A stretch of 64,000 nucleotides of DNA, from NCBI GenBank assembly GCA_963711035.1, contig CAVQCN010000004.1, positions 133,904-197,903 on the forward strand. Direction: 5' to 3'. The position numbers were made by a program, and so were the translations under genes. Positions 41,189-50,442 of the stretch are shown here, one piece after another. Under the pieces are notes generated by a model, which saw only the letters and a program-made list of their open reading frames with translations, searched no databases and had not been told where the DNA came from. Within the stretch, counting starts at the first letter, position 1, and each line of letters opens with the position of its first letter. This stretch comes from WHTK01 sp963711035 (lineage in GTDB: Bacteria > Chloroflexota > Dehalococcoidia > DSTF01 > WHTK01).

Positions 41189-41297
41189 GCGGTCAGGTTT
41201 CAGCAATCAGCCCTCAGCTCGAGGGCCAGGTCGTCATCGTCCCGCCGAAGCTCGATGCTCGCGGCTCGAAGCTGATCGCTGAACGCTGATTTGCTCG

Positions 41298-42275
41298 CTA
41301 CGCGATGGGCCAGGCGGCGCGCACGTCGAGGTCGAGACCGGCCTCGCCCGCCTCACCGCGGAAGTGGACGGCGGCAGCGATCATGGCGCCGTTGTCGGTG
41401 CAGAGGCCGGGAGGCGGCACCCAGACCGGGATGGGCGAGGCGTCCCGCATGGCGGCGCGCAGGGGGCCGTTGGCGGCCACGCCCCCGGAGAGCAGGATGC
41501 AGCGCGCGTCCAGCTCCTGGGCCACTCGCACCGCCTTTTTCACCAGGACGTCGACCACGGCGGTTTGAAAGCCGGCCGCGATCTGGGCGGGTGTCGAGTC
41601 GCCTTTGGCCGCGACCTGCGAAACGGCCGTCTTGAGGCCGCTGAAGCTGAAGTCGTTGCTTTCGCCCAGCCAGGCACGCGGCAGGCGCGGCACCTTGCCG
41701 ATGGCGTTCTCCGCCTCCTTCTGGATGGCGGGACCGCCGGGGAAGCCGAGGCCCAGCACGCGCGCCGCCTTGTCGAAGGCCTCACCGGCCGCGTCGTCGC
41801 GGGTCCGGCCGAGTAGACGGTAACGGCCGTGCGCCTCGGCCAGGACGAGTTCGCTGTGGCCGCCGGAGACGATCAGGATGACGGCAGGCAGCTCTGGCTT
41901 CGCCTCCTCGACCAGCCAGTTGGCGTAGATGTGGCCCTCGAGGTGGTTGACGGCGATGAGCGGCTTCGACCAGGCGAAAGCCAGCGTCTTGGCCGTGTTG
42001 AGTCCGACAAGCAGTGAGCCGGCCAGCCCCGGCCCGGCCGTGACGCCGACGGCGTCGAGGTCCGAGGGTTGGCACTTCGCTTCCTGCAGCGCTGCCTTGA
42101 CGACGGGCAGCATCGCCTCGATGTGGTGACGGGAGGCGACCTCCGGCACGACGCCGCCGTAGCGGGCGTGTATGGCGGCCTGCGAGGCCACGACATTGGC
42201 CAGCAGCAGCCGCCCGTCTTCGACGATGCCGACGGCCGTTTCGTCGCAGGAGGTCTCGATGCCCATTGCCAGCAT
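41298..42275 (-). CDS. tsaD: tRNA threonylcarbamoyladenosine synthase subunit TsaD
   Basis: A 325-residue ASKHA-fold protein that, with TsaB, TsaE and TsaC, makes the t6A base of ANN-decoding tRNAs. The phosphate loop MGIETSCDETAVGIV is near residues 4-18. Metal ligands are in ASRHHIEAMLPV (His pair) and a further Asp in LCTDNGAMIAAA. NHLEGHIYANWL and VSGGHSELVLAE are standard. ATG 42275 was chosen because the fold starts there. It converges on the DUF2851 gene. Confidence 0.95.
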   Translation of the reverse strand: MLAMGIETSCDETAVGIVEDGRLLLANVVASQAAIHARYGGVVPEVASRHHIEAMLPVVKAALQEAKCQPSDLDAVGVTAGPGLAGSLLVGLNTAKTLAFAWSKPLIAVNHLEGHIYANWLVEEAKPELPAVILIVSGGHSELVLAEAHGRYRLLGRTRDDAAGEAFDKAARVLGLGFPGGPAIQKEAENAIGKVPRLPRAWLGESNDFSFSGLKTAVSQVAAKGDSTPAQIAAGFQTAVVDVLVKKAVRVAQELDARCILLSGGVAANGPLRAAMRDASPIPVWVPPPGLCTDNGAMIAAAVHFRGEAGEAGLDLDVRAAWPIA

Positions 42276-42520
42276 GGCGTCTATTGTCAGACGCCGGGCG
42301 CCTTTGATGCCAGTGCGAGGCAGTTCACGACAGTCAGGCCGACGCGTCGCGCCCGCGGCTGCCATGGCTTGGCTTCGCATCGCTTCGCGCTGCTCCGCCC
42401 CCGCCCCTTAGACGAAAAGAGGCTGGGGGACACCGCCAGCGACCCCCGGCAGCGGCTGCGCCTCTGCACCTGGGCTCCATTGTCATCAGCCGCGCACGCT
42501 GGCAAGCGCCGCCCGGCCGG

Positions 42521-42640
42521 GTCATGCTTCGCTACGCTCAGCATCTCCCTCGGACAAGGCTGCGTCAGGGAAGACGACGCGTCGCCTCGACCCCTCACCC
42601 TTCCCCTCTCCCCGACCGAGGGAGAGGGGAAGGAGGCTGG
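42521..42640. repeat. Dispersed palindromes of two types
   Basis: GTCATGCTTCGCTACGCTCA and GCATCTCCCTCGG (42521-42553) is a CTGAGCG-type copy in rearranged order. CCCTCACCCTTCCCCTCTCC and following CGACCGAGGGAGAGGGGAAG (42592-42632) is a CCCTCTCC-type inverted repeat. Confidence 0.7.
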
Positions 42641-42753
42641 CGCCTGAATAGAGGAGTCGGGGCGTGAGCGGCGGCTGTGGGATTGCTTCGTCCCCGGCGC
42701 TCCTCCCGGCGACAAGTCACGCAGCGAGCACCGAAAGCTCCGCCCGCCACCCC

Positions 42754-42782
42754 TTGCACGTTGACTTCACTGGCCCTACACT
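42754..42782 (+). promoter_or_regulatory. Housekeeping promoter of groES-groEL
   Basis: TTGCAC (42754-42759) and TACACT (42777-42782) are 17 bases apart, a sigma-70-type promoter. The predicted start lies at the first base of the CIRCE operator. Confidence 0.65.
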
Positions 42783-42790
42783 AGCCATCG

Positions 42791-42817
42791 TTAGCACTCC
42801 CTCCGCCTGAGTGCTAA
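42791..42817 (+). promoter_or_regulatory. CIRCE operator (HrcA site)
   Basis: TTAGCACTC-N9-GAGTGCTAA is a perfect match to the CIRCE inverted repeat, 56 bases before groES. HrcA repressor bound here blocks transcription until heat or misfolded protein draws it off with GroEL. hrcA itself is not in the window. Confidence 0.97.
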
Positions 42818-42872
42818 ATCCCAAACCCGAGAGCTAATCAAGAAGACAAGGTTTCAGAGCGAGGAGGTCAAC

Positions 42873-43169
42873 GTGGCTTCGAAACTAATCCCTCTTGCAG
42901 ACAAGCTGGTACTCAAGCCAATCGTTCAGGAAGAGGTCCTCTCCAGCGGCATCGTCATCCCTGACACCGCCAAGGAAAAGCCGAACCAGGGCGAGATCAT
43001 CGCCGCCGGCCCCGGCCGCCGTGACGAGGACGGCAAGCTCATCCCCATGGACGTCGCGGTCGGCGACCGCGTGCTCTATGCCAAGTACACCGGCCAGGAG
43101 ATCAAGGTCGAGAACGAGGAGTACATCGTCCTCAAGGAAACCGACATCCTCTGCAAGGTGCAGGTCTAA
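42873..43169 (+). CDS. groS: Co-chaperonin GroES
   Basis: A 98-residue protein that forms the seven-membered lid of the GroEL chamber. The mobile loop EEVLSSGIVIPDTAKEKPNQ is at about residues 23-42, and GEIIAAGPGRRDEDGKLIPM and KYTGQEIKVENEEYIVLKET follow. GTG start with GAGGAGG ahead. First gene of the CIRCE-controlled operon, 20 bases before groEL. Confidence 0.97.
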   Translation: MASKLIPLADKLVLKPIVQEEVLSSGIVIPDTAKEKPNQGEIIAAGPGRRDEDGKLIPMDVAVGDRVLYAKYTGQEIKVENEEYIVLKETDILCKVQV

Positions 43170-43189
43170 TCCGAGGGTAGGAGCGTCCA

Positions 43190-44824
43190 ATGGCTAAGCA
43201 GATTGTTTTTGACGAGGAAGCGCGACGCTCGCTCAAGATGGGCGTCGACATCCTCTCCGACGCCCTGCGGGTGACGCTCGGTCCCCGCGGCCGCCGCGTG
43301 GTGCTGGACAAGAAGTACGGCGCGCCCGCCGTGGTCGATGACGGCGTCTCCATCGCCAAGGAGATCGAGCTGCAGGACCCCTTCGAGAACATGGGCGCGC
43401 AGCTCGCCAAGGAGATCTCCTCCAAGACGAACGACGTCGCCGGTGACGGCACCACGACGGCGACCGTGCTCGGCGCCGCAATCGTGCGCGAGGGCCTGAA
43501 GAACGTCGCGGCCGGCGCCAACCCAATGGCCCTCAAGAAAGGCATCGAGAAGGGCGTCGAGGCCGCCATCGACCACCTGCGCTCAATGGCCAAGCCGGTG
43601 ACCGGCAAGGACCAGATCGCCCAGGTCGCCACCATCTCCGCCGACGACCCCGAGATCGGCAGCATGATCGCCGAGGTCATGGAGAAGGTCGGCAAGGACG
43701 GCGTCATCACGGTCGAAGAGTCGCGCGGCATCCGCATGGAGACCGAGTTCGTCGACGGTATGCAGCTCGACCGCGGCTACATCTCTCCCTACTTCGTGAC
43801 GAACACGGAGCGCATGGAAGCCGTCATCGACGAGCCCTACATCCTGATTACCGACAAACGCATCACCGCCGTCACCGACATCCTGCCGGTGCTGGAGAAG
43901 GTGCTGCAGGTCACCAAGAGCTTCGTGATCGTCGCCGATGACGTGGACGGCGAAGCGCTGGCGACCATGGTCGTCAACAAGCTGCGCGGCACGATTAACG
44001 TGCTCGCGGTCAAGGCGCCGAGCTTCGGCGACCGCCGCCAGCAGATGCTGGAGGACATCGCCATCCTCACCGGCGGCACCTTCCTCACCGAGAGCATGGG
44101 CCGCAAGCTCGAGAACGCCCAGATCGCCGACCTGGGTCGCGCCCGCCGCGTCATCTCGGCCAAGGACGACACGACGGTCGTTGAGGGCTACGGCTCCGAC
44201 GAGGCGATCCAGAACCGCATGAAGCAGATCAAGGCGCAGATCGACGAGACCGCCTCTGACTTCGACCGCGAGAAGCTCCAGGAGCGCCTGGCCAAGCTCT
44301 CCGGCGGCGTCGCCGTCCTCAAGGTCGGCGCCCCGACTGAGGTCGAGCTCAAGGAGAAGAAGCTGCGTGTCGAGGACGCCCTCTCCGCCACCCGCGCGGC
44401 GGTGGAAGAAGGCATCGTCCCCGGCGGCGGCGTCGCGATGGTGCGCTGCCAGGGCGTCCTGGACGAGCTGGCCGCCACCCTCACCGGTGACGAGCGCACC
44501 GGCGTGCTGATCCTGCGCCGCTCGATGGAAGAGCCGATGATTCAGATCGCCGACAATGCCGGCATCGAGGGCACGGTCGTCGTCGACGCGGTGAAGAAGA
44601 ACCCCGACCCCGAGTACGGCTACGACGCCATGGTAGGCGTCTACGGCAACATGATCGAGCGCGGCGTCATCGACCCCGTAAAGGTCACCCGCTCCGCCAT
44701 CGAGAACGCTGCCTCCATCGCCAACATGATCCTGACGACCGAGTCTCTGATTACGGACATCCCGGAGCCGCCCGGCGCGCTGCCGGCCGGCATGGGCCAC
44801 GACCACGGCATGGACATGATGTGA
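43190..44824 (+). CDS. groL: Chaperonin GroEL
   Basis: A 544-residue ATP-driven folding chamber subunit. The ATP-binding region has VTLGPRGRRVVLDKKYGAPA then the catalytic DGTTTATVLGAAI. The apical domain includes RGYISPYFVTNTERMEAVID. The C-terminus ends with a Gly-Met-His tail (GMGHDHGMDMM) in place of the pure GGM repeat. Same operon as groES and ends at a strong terminator. Confidence 0.97.
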   Translation: MAKQIVFDEEARRSLKMGVDILSDALRVTLGPRGRRVVLDKKYGAPAVVDDGVSIAKEIELQDPFENMGAQLAKEISSKTNDVAGDGTTTATVLGAAIVREGLKNVAAGANPMALKKGIEKGVEAAIDHLRSMAKPVTGKDQIAQVATISADDPEIGSMIAEVMEKVGKDGVITVEESRGIRMETEFVDGMQLDRGYISPYFVTNTERMEAVIDEPYILITDKRITAVTDILPVLEKVLQVTKSFVIVADDVDGEALATMVVNKLRGTINVLAVKAPSFGDRRQQMLEDIAILTGGTFLTESMGRKLENAQIADLGRARRVISAKDDTTVVEGYGSDEAIQNRMKQIKAQIDETASDFDREKLQERLAKLSGGVAVLKVGAPTEVELKEKKLRVEDALSATRAAVEEGIVPGGGVAMVRCQGVLDELAATLTGDERTGVLILRRSMEEPMIQIADNAGIEGTVVVDAVKKNPDPEYGYDAMVGVYGNMIERGVIDPVKVTRSAIENAASIANMILTTESLITDIPEPPGALPAGMGHDHGMDMM

Positions 44825-44878
44825 TTAGCATCACGGCGTAGCAGCTGCCGCTCTGGTAGCGGCGCGAGATACGCTGGA

Positions 44879-44913
44879 GGGGGCCGGTCAAAAGACCGGC
44901 CCCCTCTTTGTTT
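44879..44913 (+). terminator. Intrinsic terminator of groES-groEL
   Basis: GGGGGCCGGTC/GACCGGCCCCC (11-base stem, AAAA loop) followed by TCTTTGTTT. Confidence 0.92.
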
Positions 44914-44925
44914 ACCCAACCCGCC

Positions 44926-45125
44926 GTCATTCTGAGCGCCAGCGAAGAATCTCCCCTCGGCGGGCGGCACAGCGTCTTCGTGCAGGCCGTCATGCCGACA
45001 TGCCGACATGCCCGAGATTGCATCGTCGCTGCCGCTCCTCGCTACGACGATGCGCCGCCTGTTGGACAAAGGCGCCTGGGCCCACGGAGCGTGGCAACCC
45101 CTCGCCCCCTCCCTGGGAGAGGGGA
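44926..45125. repeat. Dispersed palindromes of three types
   Basis: GTCATTCTGAGCGCCAGCGA and AGAATCTCCCC (44926-44956), GAGATTGCATCGTCGCTGCC and GCTCCTCGCTACGACG (about 45011-45048) and CCCCTCGCCCCCTCCCTGGG and AGAGGGGAC (about 45101-45126) fill the gap between the groEL terminator and the VWA gene. A tandem GACATGCC pair is at 44995-45012. Confidence 0.7.
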
Positions 45126-45226
45126 CGCGTCTTGCGAGCTTTTGTAGCGGAGGGACGGCGCTCCCGGGAGCGCTGGGCAACGCGACGCCTGGCACGCAGC
45201 GGCTCGACGGCCGACGGCTAGAGACG

Positions 45227-48200
45227 CTACACGGTGAGGCGGCGGTAGAGCGTGGGCAGGCGCGAGGGCATCTGCTCGATGTCGCCGAGGACTTCGTAGG
45301 CGATGTCGCCGCACATGGCGCCGAGGTAGTCGTGCCCTTCCTTGTCGACGGTCAGGGCGAAGGGGACGATGCCCTTGTTCTTGGCCTCGACCAGCGCCTT
45401 GTGGGTGTCGTGGATGGCGTAGTCCTTCTCGGTGCGGTCGCGGCCGTAGCCGTGGTCCTGGGGCCGGCCGTCCGAGACGAGGAAGAGGATCTTGGCGCGC
45501 GCGTCGATCTCGTCCAGCTTGAAGGCGGTGTGGCGGATGGCCGGGCCCATGCGTGTCGATCGGATCGGCGTGACGCGGTCGATGCGGCGCTGCACCTCCT
45601 GGCCAAAGGTCTCGTCCAGGTCCTTGATCACGAAGTACTCGACGTTCTCGCGGCCGTAGCCGGAGAAACCGTAGATGCCGTAGCGGTCGCCTATTACCTC
45701 GAGGGCGTTGGTGAGCAGCACGAGACTCTCGCGCTCCAGGTCGATGATGCGCTTGGGCGGCTCGACGCCCGCCGGGCGCGTCTGAGCGAAGGTCTGGTAG
45801 TAGCGGCGCGGGTCGCTGTTGCCGGCTCCGTCGGGGCGCGGCCGGTGCTTCTCGATCTCCTCATCGGTCGAGGCCGACATGTCGAGCAGGAAGGCAACCG
45901 CAACGTCGCGCTCGATCTTGTTGCGGCGCCAGTAGATCTTCGGGACGTCGCCGTGGGAGGCCTTCTTCTGCACCATGAACTCGATCGCCGCGTCGAGGTC
46001 GATGTCCTCGCCGTCCTCGAGCTTCTTGATCTTGCGGAAGTTCTCCGGCTTCAGCATCTCGAACTGGCGCTGCGTCTCATGGACGAGGCCGGCGTACTGG
46101 TGCAGGGTCTTCTCGTAGAAGTCCTCCGTGCCTTCCTCCAGGACGCGCTCGCGCACCGTGCACCAGCGCGGCTTGTAGTCGAAGGCGCGGAAGTCCCACT
46201 CGTCGTAGTAGTAGAGCTTGACCTCGGGCGTTGCGGCCGGCACCGGTGCCGGCGGCTCCTCGCCGTCCATGTCGGAGGCCTGCTGGTCCTGGTCGGAGAG
46301 CGGTGCGCCCGCCTCCTTCTCCAGGTTTTCGAGGAACGCGCTGATCGTGGCCGACACCTGCTCGGAGTCGTCCTGCATGTCGACTTCAACGCTCTTCTCC
46401 AGCAGCTCCTTGATCTGCTCCTCGGTGAGGGCAGAGAGCTCCTCTTCCAGCTGCTCCGCCGTCTCCTGCATGCGCATGCGCATCAGGAGCTGAACGAGCT
46501 CCGGCTTGAAATCGCCGCGGAAGTTGACCTGCTCGGGGCTCTGGTAGGGCTGCTCTTCGCCTTCCGGCATCTCCTGCATCTCGTCCGAAGGGGCTCCGGA
46601 GCCGGCCGCGTCCTCCATCTGCTCCAGCATCTCCTCCGTTATCGAGCCCCAATCGAGGTCTTCGAGGGCTTCGGGCGAGATGTTGGGGATCTTCTCGGCA
46701 AGCTCGTAAAGGCTCAGCGTAACCTCGGCGGCGTCTTCGACCGAGGCGGTCGGGTCGCATATCTGGCGCAGCATGACGACGGCACGCGCCATCGTGGGCT
46801 CGAGCGCCTTGGGGATAGCGATCTGGTCGTCGCCGTCCAGACTGGCACGGATCAGGTTCTCGACGAACACCTCACGTAGAGGCAGGGCGCGGATCTCGGG
46901 TCGGCGCCCCAGCTCCATCCGCTGCACCATGCGGCTGGCGCGACGGATGCCGACGTACTCGGCCAGGACGCGACTGTCGATGCGCAGGTCCTCGCTGACG
47001 GTGAAGAGGTCAGAAGCGAGCTGGCGCTCCGAGAACAGGTCGAAGAAGTGCTCCATGTCCGTGACCCAACGGCGCTTCTCGAGCTTGCCATCGGCGCGGC
47101 GCTGGCGCTCGACCTGGTGACGGCGGCGCTTGAGGACGACGCCGGGCCGGCGGTAACTGAACTCGAAGCTGCCGAACTCCAGGTGCGCCGCCTGGTGCGT
47201 GGCGTAGACCTTGAAAATCGAGAAGTTGTCCGCCTTGTTGTCGTAGTCCTCGATGTGGTCCGGCAGGTAGACTGCCGTGCCTTCGGTGGTGGGGCCACCC
47301 TCCTTGATCCAGCCGATGCCCTTCTCCTCCAGGTTGGAGACCGGCTGCACGCTGACGTTGGCGCCGGTCAGCGCCTTGCTGTAGAGACGCAGCAGCTCGC
47401 TCACGGAGGTGAGGTCGACGCGGGCCGAGAGGTTGGCGACGGTCTGCTCCGACTTCGCCGATTCGAGGCGGAAGAAGGCCTCGCCGCCCTCCGTGGTCTG
47501 CTTGAGGATCTCGAGGCCGGCGTTGTGCCAGGCCGCGATGTCCTCTGGGCCCAAACGGTCTGTGAGGCTGGGCACGGAGCGAATGAAGGCCATGGCTGCG
47601 ACCGGCGACAGCGTTATCAGGCTGCTGGCAAGGTCGATGATGCGGCCGTGCTGGCGGTCGTCGATCTCGCGGAAGGCCTGCGTGCCGTCGGCGAAGAGAA
47701 TGTAGGCCTGGCGTCCCAGGCGCCGCGCCACCCGCGCGCACAGGTCGAGGTAGTGAGCGCGCTCCGCCCCCGCGATGCTGGACAGCAGCTCGGGGCCGCG
47801 TTGGAAGTAGAGGCTCGCCTCGGGCCAAGCGTTGTCGGAGATGGCGCCGGCGAAGTCGAGGAAGGCGAGGCGCTCCGAGTGGTTCAGGGACGCCACCATG
47901 CCAGGCGCCGCTTCGAGGCAAGCGGTGGCGAGGTCGGCGGAGCGGTCGGAGATCGACTCGATGACGCCCACAAGGCGGCCCAGTTCCTGGATCGTCAGGT
48001 TCTGCAAGAGTAGCGGGCTAAGGTTCATGAACTCGGCGGCGAGCGAGATCGACTTCCAGGTCGCCTTGTAGAGGCGGTCGCCGAGCTGTGACCACTCGCG
48101 CACCTGACCGCCGGCGAGCATCGGCAGCACGATGGGGCTGGCGCGGAAGTAGGCGCTGGCAATGGCCGAGGCGTGCTCGGCCAGCTCGCGGCCGTGGCTC

Positions 48201-48457
48201 ACCCAGTCGCGGAAGCCGGCCGGATCGAGCATCCCCAGCACCAGGGGCCCCGTCTCGAAGTAGTCGGCGGTGGGCTCCCAGGAGCGCAGCGAGTGCGCGG
48301 CGAGAGTCAGGCCCTCGTCCACCCAGAGCTGCAGCTGTTGCTCAGTCAGCCGGGGCGGCAGGTTGCCCGCCGCCTCGTGAAAGGCCTGCGTGAGGGAAGG
48401 GGGCAGCTTGGCGAGGCCTTCTTCAACCTCACGGACCTGTGCATCACTCAGCGGCAT
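45227..48457 (-). CDS. Large NorD/CobT-like VWA-domain protein
   Basis: A 1076-residue cytoplasmic protein. The first 330 residues are helical repeats around motifs such as YFETGPLVLGMLDPAGFRDW and ILKQTTEGGEAFFRLESAKS, the middle is a NorD-like domain with a catalytic-looking KVYATHQAAHLEFGSFEF (residues about 415-432), an acidic stretch follows, and a C-terminal von Willebrand A domain has MIDAS residues DMSAST at 859-864 and a later GPAIRHTAFKL. NorD/CbbO-type proteins work with a MoxR-type ATPase to activate metalloenzymes. The partner is probably the ATPase at 50443. No norB, cbbL or other client is nearby. Confidence 0.88.
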   Translation of the reverse strand: MPLSDAQVREVEEGLAKLPPSLTQAFHEAAGNLPPRLTEQQLQLWVDEGLTLAAHSLRSWEPTADYFETGPLVLGMLDPAGFRDWVSHGRELAEHASAIASAYFRASPIVLPMLAGGQVREWSQLGDRLYKATWKSISLAAEFMNLSPLLLQNLTIQELGRLVGVIESISDRSADLATACLEAAPGMVASLNHSERLAFLDFAGAISDNAWPEASLYFQRGPELLSSIAGAERAHYLDLCARVARRLGRQAYILFADGTQAFREIDDRQHGRIIDLASSLITLSPVAAMAFIRSVPSLTDRLGPEDIAAWHNAGLEILKQTTEGGEAFFRLESAKSEQTVANLSARVDLTSVSELLRLYSKALTGANVSVQPVSNLEEKGIGWIKEGGPTTEGTAVYLPDHIEDYDNKADNFSIFKVYATHQAAHLEFGSFEFSYRRPGVVLKRRRHQVERQRRADGKLEKRRWVTDMEHFFDLFSERQLASDLFTVSEDLRIDSRVLAEYVGIRRASRMVQRMELGRRPEIRALPLREVFVENLIRASLDGDDQIAIPKALEPTMARAVVMLRQICDPTASVEDAAEVTLSLYELAEKIPNISPEALEDLDWGSITEEMLEQMEDAAGSGAPSDEMQEMPEGEEQPYQSPEQVNFRGDFKPELVQLLMRMRMQETAEQLEEELSALTEEQIKELLEKSVEVDMQDDSEQVSATISAFLENLEKEAGAPLSDQDQQASDMDGEEPPAPVPAATPEVKLYYYDEWDFRAFDYKPRWCTVRERVLEEGTEDFYEKTLHQYAGLVHETQRQFEMLKPENFRKIKKLEDGEDIDLDAAIEFMVQKKASHGDVPKIYWRRNKIERDVAVAFLLDMSASTDEEIEKHRPRPDGAGNSDPRRYYQTFAQTRPAGVEPPKRIIDLERESLVLLTNALEVIGDRYGIYGFSGYGRENVEYFVIKDLDETFGQEVQRRIDRVTPIRSTRMGPAIRHTAFKLDEIDARAKILFLVSDGRPQDHGYGRDRTEKDYAIHDTHKALVEAKNKGIVPFALTVDKEGHDYLGAMCGDIAYEVLGDIEQMPSRLPTLYRRLTV

Positions 48458-48641
48458 AAAGACTCCTGATCCAACCCTGTTCCTGGCACAAAGACGGCGG
48501 GCTTGGCGTAGCAGTGCTAGCTATTTTAGCTTCCGGGTACCGCATTGGCGAGGTGCAGCGCATTCGCCACGAAGGTCCTGCATGAACCCTCCAGAGAGGC
48601 GGTACTATGTGCGCGACTTCGACACGGCAGGAGGGCAGAAC

Positions 48642-49496
48642 ATGAGACGCGTCGGCAAAAACTGTTATACGGAGGTCTACTTCTGGGGCTGCAACCCGAG
48701 CTTCGTTGTCACGAACGACGGCGTGGTGATGATAGACACGCCACAGCAGCCGATCGACGCCCTGCGCTGGCGCGAGACGATGTCCGAGCACGGCCCCATC
48801 CGGTACCTGATCAACACCGAGCCGCACGGCGACCACATCAGCGGCAACGCCTATTTCCACGGCGCTGAGGTCGTGGCGCAGGAGAAGCTCAAGGCTCGCT
48901 ACGAAGAGGCGCAGGCGCAGATGCTCTCGCCCGAGCGTGTCGAGCAGATGAAGCTCAACGACCCCGACAGCGTCTGGCTGCTCAATCACCCCGACTTTCC
49001 ACCCAACCCGCCAACTACCACCTTCGACACGGAGCTCACCCTTCACGCCGGCAACCACACCTTTCAGTGCATCCACCTGCCCGGCCACACGGCGCCGCAG
49101 ACAGCGATCCTCGTGCCGGAAGAAGGCGTGGTTTTCACGGGCGACAACGTCTTCTTCAAGTGCAAGACCTTCATCCAGGAAGCCGACCCCTGGGAGTGGC
49201 TAGACGCTTTGCAGACGCTGGCCGCGATGGACGTGGACGTCATCGTGCCGGGCCACGGCGAGACCTGCGACAAGGCATATCTCGGCACGCAGGCGCAGGT
49301 CATCGAGGGCTGGCTCGGTACCGTGGAGGACTTCGTGCGGCGCGGCCTCACCGAGGAGGAGGCGCTGGCTCAACCGCTGGACGTGCCCAGCCTGGATCCG
49401 TACCCCATCGGTCAGCGGCTCTTCGGCATGAGCGAGCGGCTCAACGCGCTCAACGTTGGCAACATCTACCGCCACGTGGCAGAGCGAAAGAGCTAG
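48642..49496 (+). CDS. Metallo-beta-lactamase-fold hydrolase
   Basis: A 284-residue protein. The first metal motif reads NTEPHGDHISGN, so the first His of HxHxDH is Glu while HxDH is kept. Later ligands are His in HLPGHTAPQT, Asp in VFTGDNVFF and His in VPGHGETC. GGAGG seven bases before ATG 48642 favours that start; ATG 48582 would add 20 residues (MNPPERRYYVRDF). The substrate is unknown. It lies divergent from the VWA gene, which starts at 48457. Confidence 0.87.
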   Translation: MRRVGKNCYTEVYFWGCNPSFVVTNDGVVMIDTPQQPIDALRWRETMSEHGPIRYLINTEPHGDHISGNAYFHGAEVVAQEKLKARYEEAQAQMLSPERVEQMKLNDPDSVWLLNHPDFPPNPPTTTFDTELTLHAGNHTFQCIHLPGHTAPQTAILVPEEGVVFTGDNVFFKCKTFIQEADPWEWLDALQTLAAMDVDVIVPGHGETCDKAYLGTQAQVIEGWLGTVEDFVRRGLTEEEALAQPLDVPSLDPYPIGQRLFGMSERLNALNVGNIYRHVAERKS

Positions 49497-49592
49497 CCAC
49501 ACCGGGTCGCCCCGCCGACGGAACTGGTCCGTCGAGAACCAGATTGCCCCCATTCATCGGCATGGCTTGCAAATGACCATTCTCGAAACGTC

Positions 49593-49625
49593 GTCATCCT
49601 GAGCCCAGCGAAGGATCTCCCCTCG
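49593..49625. repeat. CTGAGCG-type dispersed palindrome
   Basis: GTCATCCTGAGCCCAGCGAA and GGATCTCCCC is one copy in the gap before coaE. Confidence 0.65.
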
Positions 49626-49777
49626 GCCCAAGCTGTCGAGCAGGAGCGGGACCGAACTCAAGACGCGCACATGCCTTTCGTTACCGAAGCAACGCCGGTC
49701 GTACGAGACAAGGCGCGCTGCTACACTGGCCTGCGGACTCGGCCTGCAGGCTGGTTCCCACCCGAAGGAAGGCGCAC

Positions 49778-50377
49778 GTGATCAGTATCGGTCTCATCGG
49801 CAGCATCGCCGCCGGCAAGAGCGAGGTGGCGCGCATGCTGGCGGCGCGCGGTGCGCGCGTCGTCGACGCCGACCGCGTGGCGCACGAGACCTACCAGCCC
49901 GGCGAGGCCGGCCACACGGCCCTCGTCGCGGCCTTCGGCGAGGCACTGCTGGCAGCGGACGGCACCATCGACCGGCGCCGCCTGGGCGAGGTCGTCTTCG
50001 GCCACCCGGAACGGCTGCAGCAGCTCACCTCGATCGTCTGGCCGTTGACACGCCAGCGGGTCGAGCGATTGCAGGCACTGGCGGCGGCCGAAGGCGTGGA
50101 CGTCTTTGTGCTGGAGGCGCCGCTGCTCATCGAGGCGGGCTGGCGCGACCTGGTAGACGAGGTGTGGTTCGTGCGCGCCGCGCGGCCCGTGGCGCTGCAG
50201 CGGCTGCAGGGGCGCGGCCTCTCGGAGGCGGAGGCGGAGGCGCGCGTGGCGGCGCGCACGGCAATCAGCGAGGCCGAGAAGGCCGCAACACTAATCATCG
50301 ACAACGACGAGGACATCGCGGCGCTGGAAGCGCGGGTCGAGGCGGCGTGGTTGACTCTGCGAAGCGAGTCGAGATAG
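49778..50377 (+). CDS. coaE: Dephospho-CoA kinase
   Basis: A 199-residue P-loop kinase that adds the 3'-phosphate in the last step of coenzyme A synthesis. The P-loop is GLIGSIAAGKSEVARML (residues 5-21), DADRVAHE follows at about 31-38 and the lid includes LQGRGLSEAEAEARVAAR. The GTG start has GAAGGAAGG upstream. Relatives are usually near polA or mutM; here it is 66 bases ahead of the MoxR-type ATPase gene. Confidence 0.93.
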   Translation: MISIGLIGSIAAGKSEVARMLAARGARVVDADRVAHETYQPGEAGHTALVAAFGEALLAADGTIDRRRLGEVVFGHPERLQQLTSIVWPLTRQRVERLQALAAAEGVDVFVLEAPLLIEAGWRDLVDEVWFVRAARPVALQRLQGRGLSEAEAEARVAARTAISEAEKAATLIIDNDEDIAALEARVEAAWLTLRSESR

Positions 50378-50442
50378 TACTATACAGACACCAAAAACCC
50401 TGCAAATGTCAGCGAGCCGGCCCCGAGGTGTCGGGGTGCCTC

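Noticed and set aside
41189..41289. Extended C-terminus of the DUF2851 frame
   Set aside because: Arises only after the frameshift; the expected Cys-rich end is in the next frame with a stop at 41186-41188.
45008..46879. 623-residue plus-strand frame
   Set aside because: Antisense to the VWA gene, with a composition typical of antisense frames.
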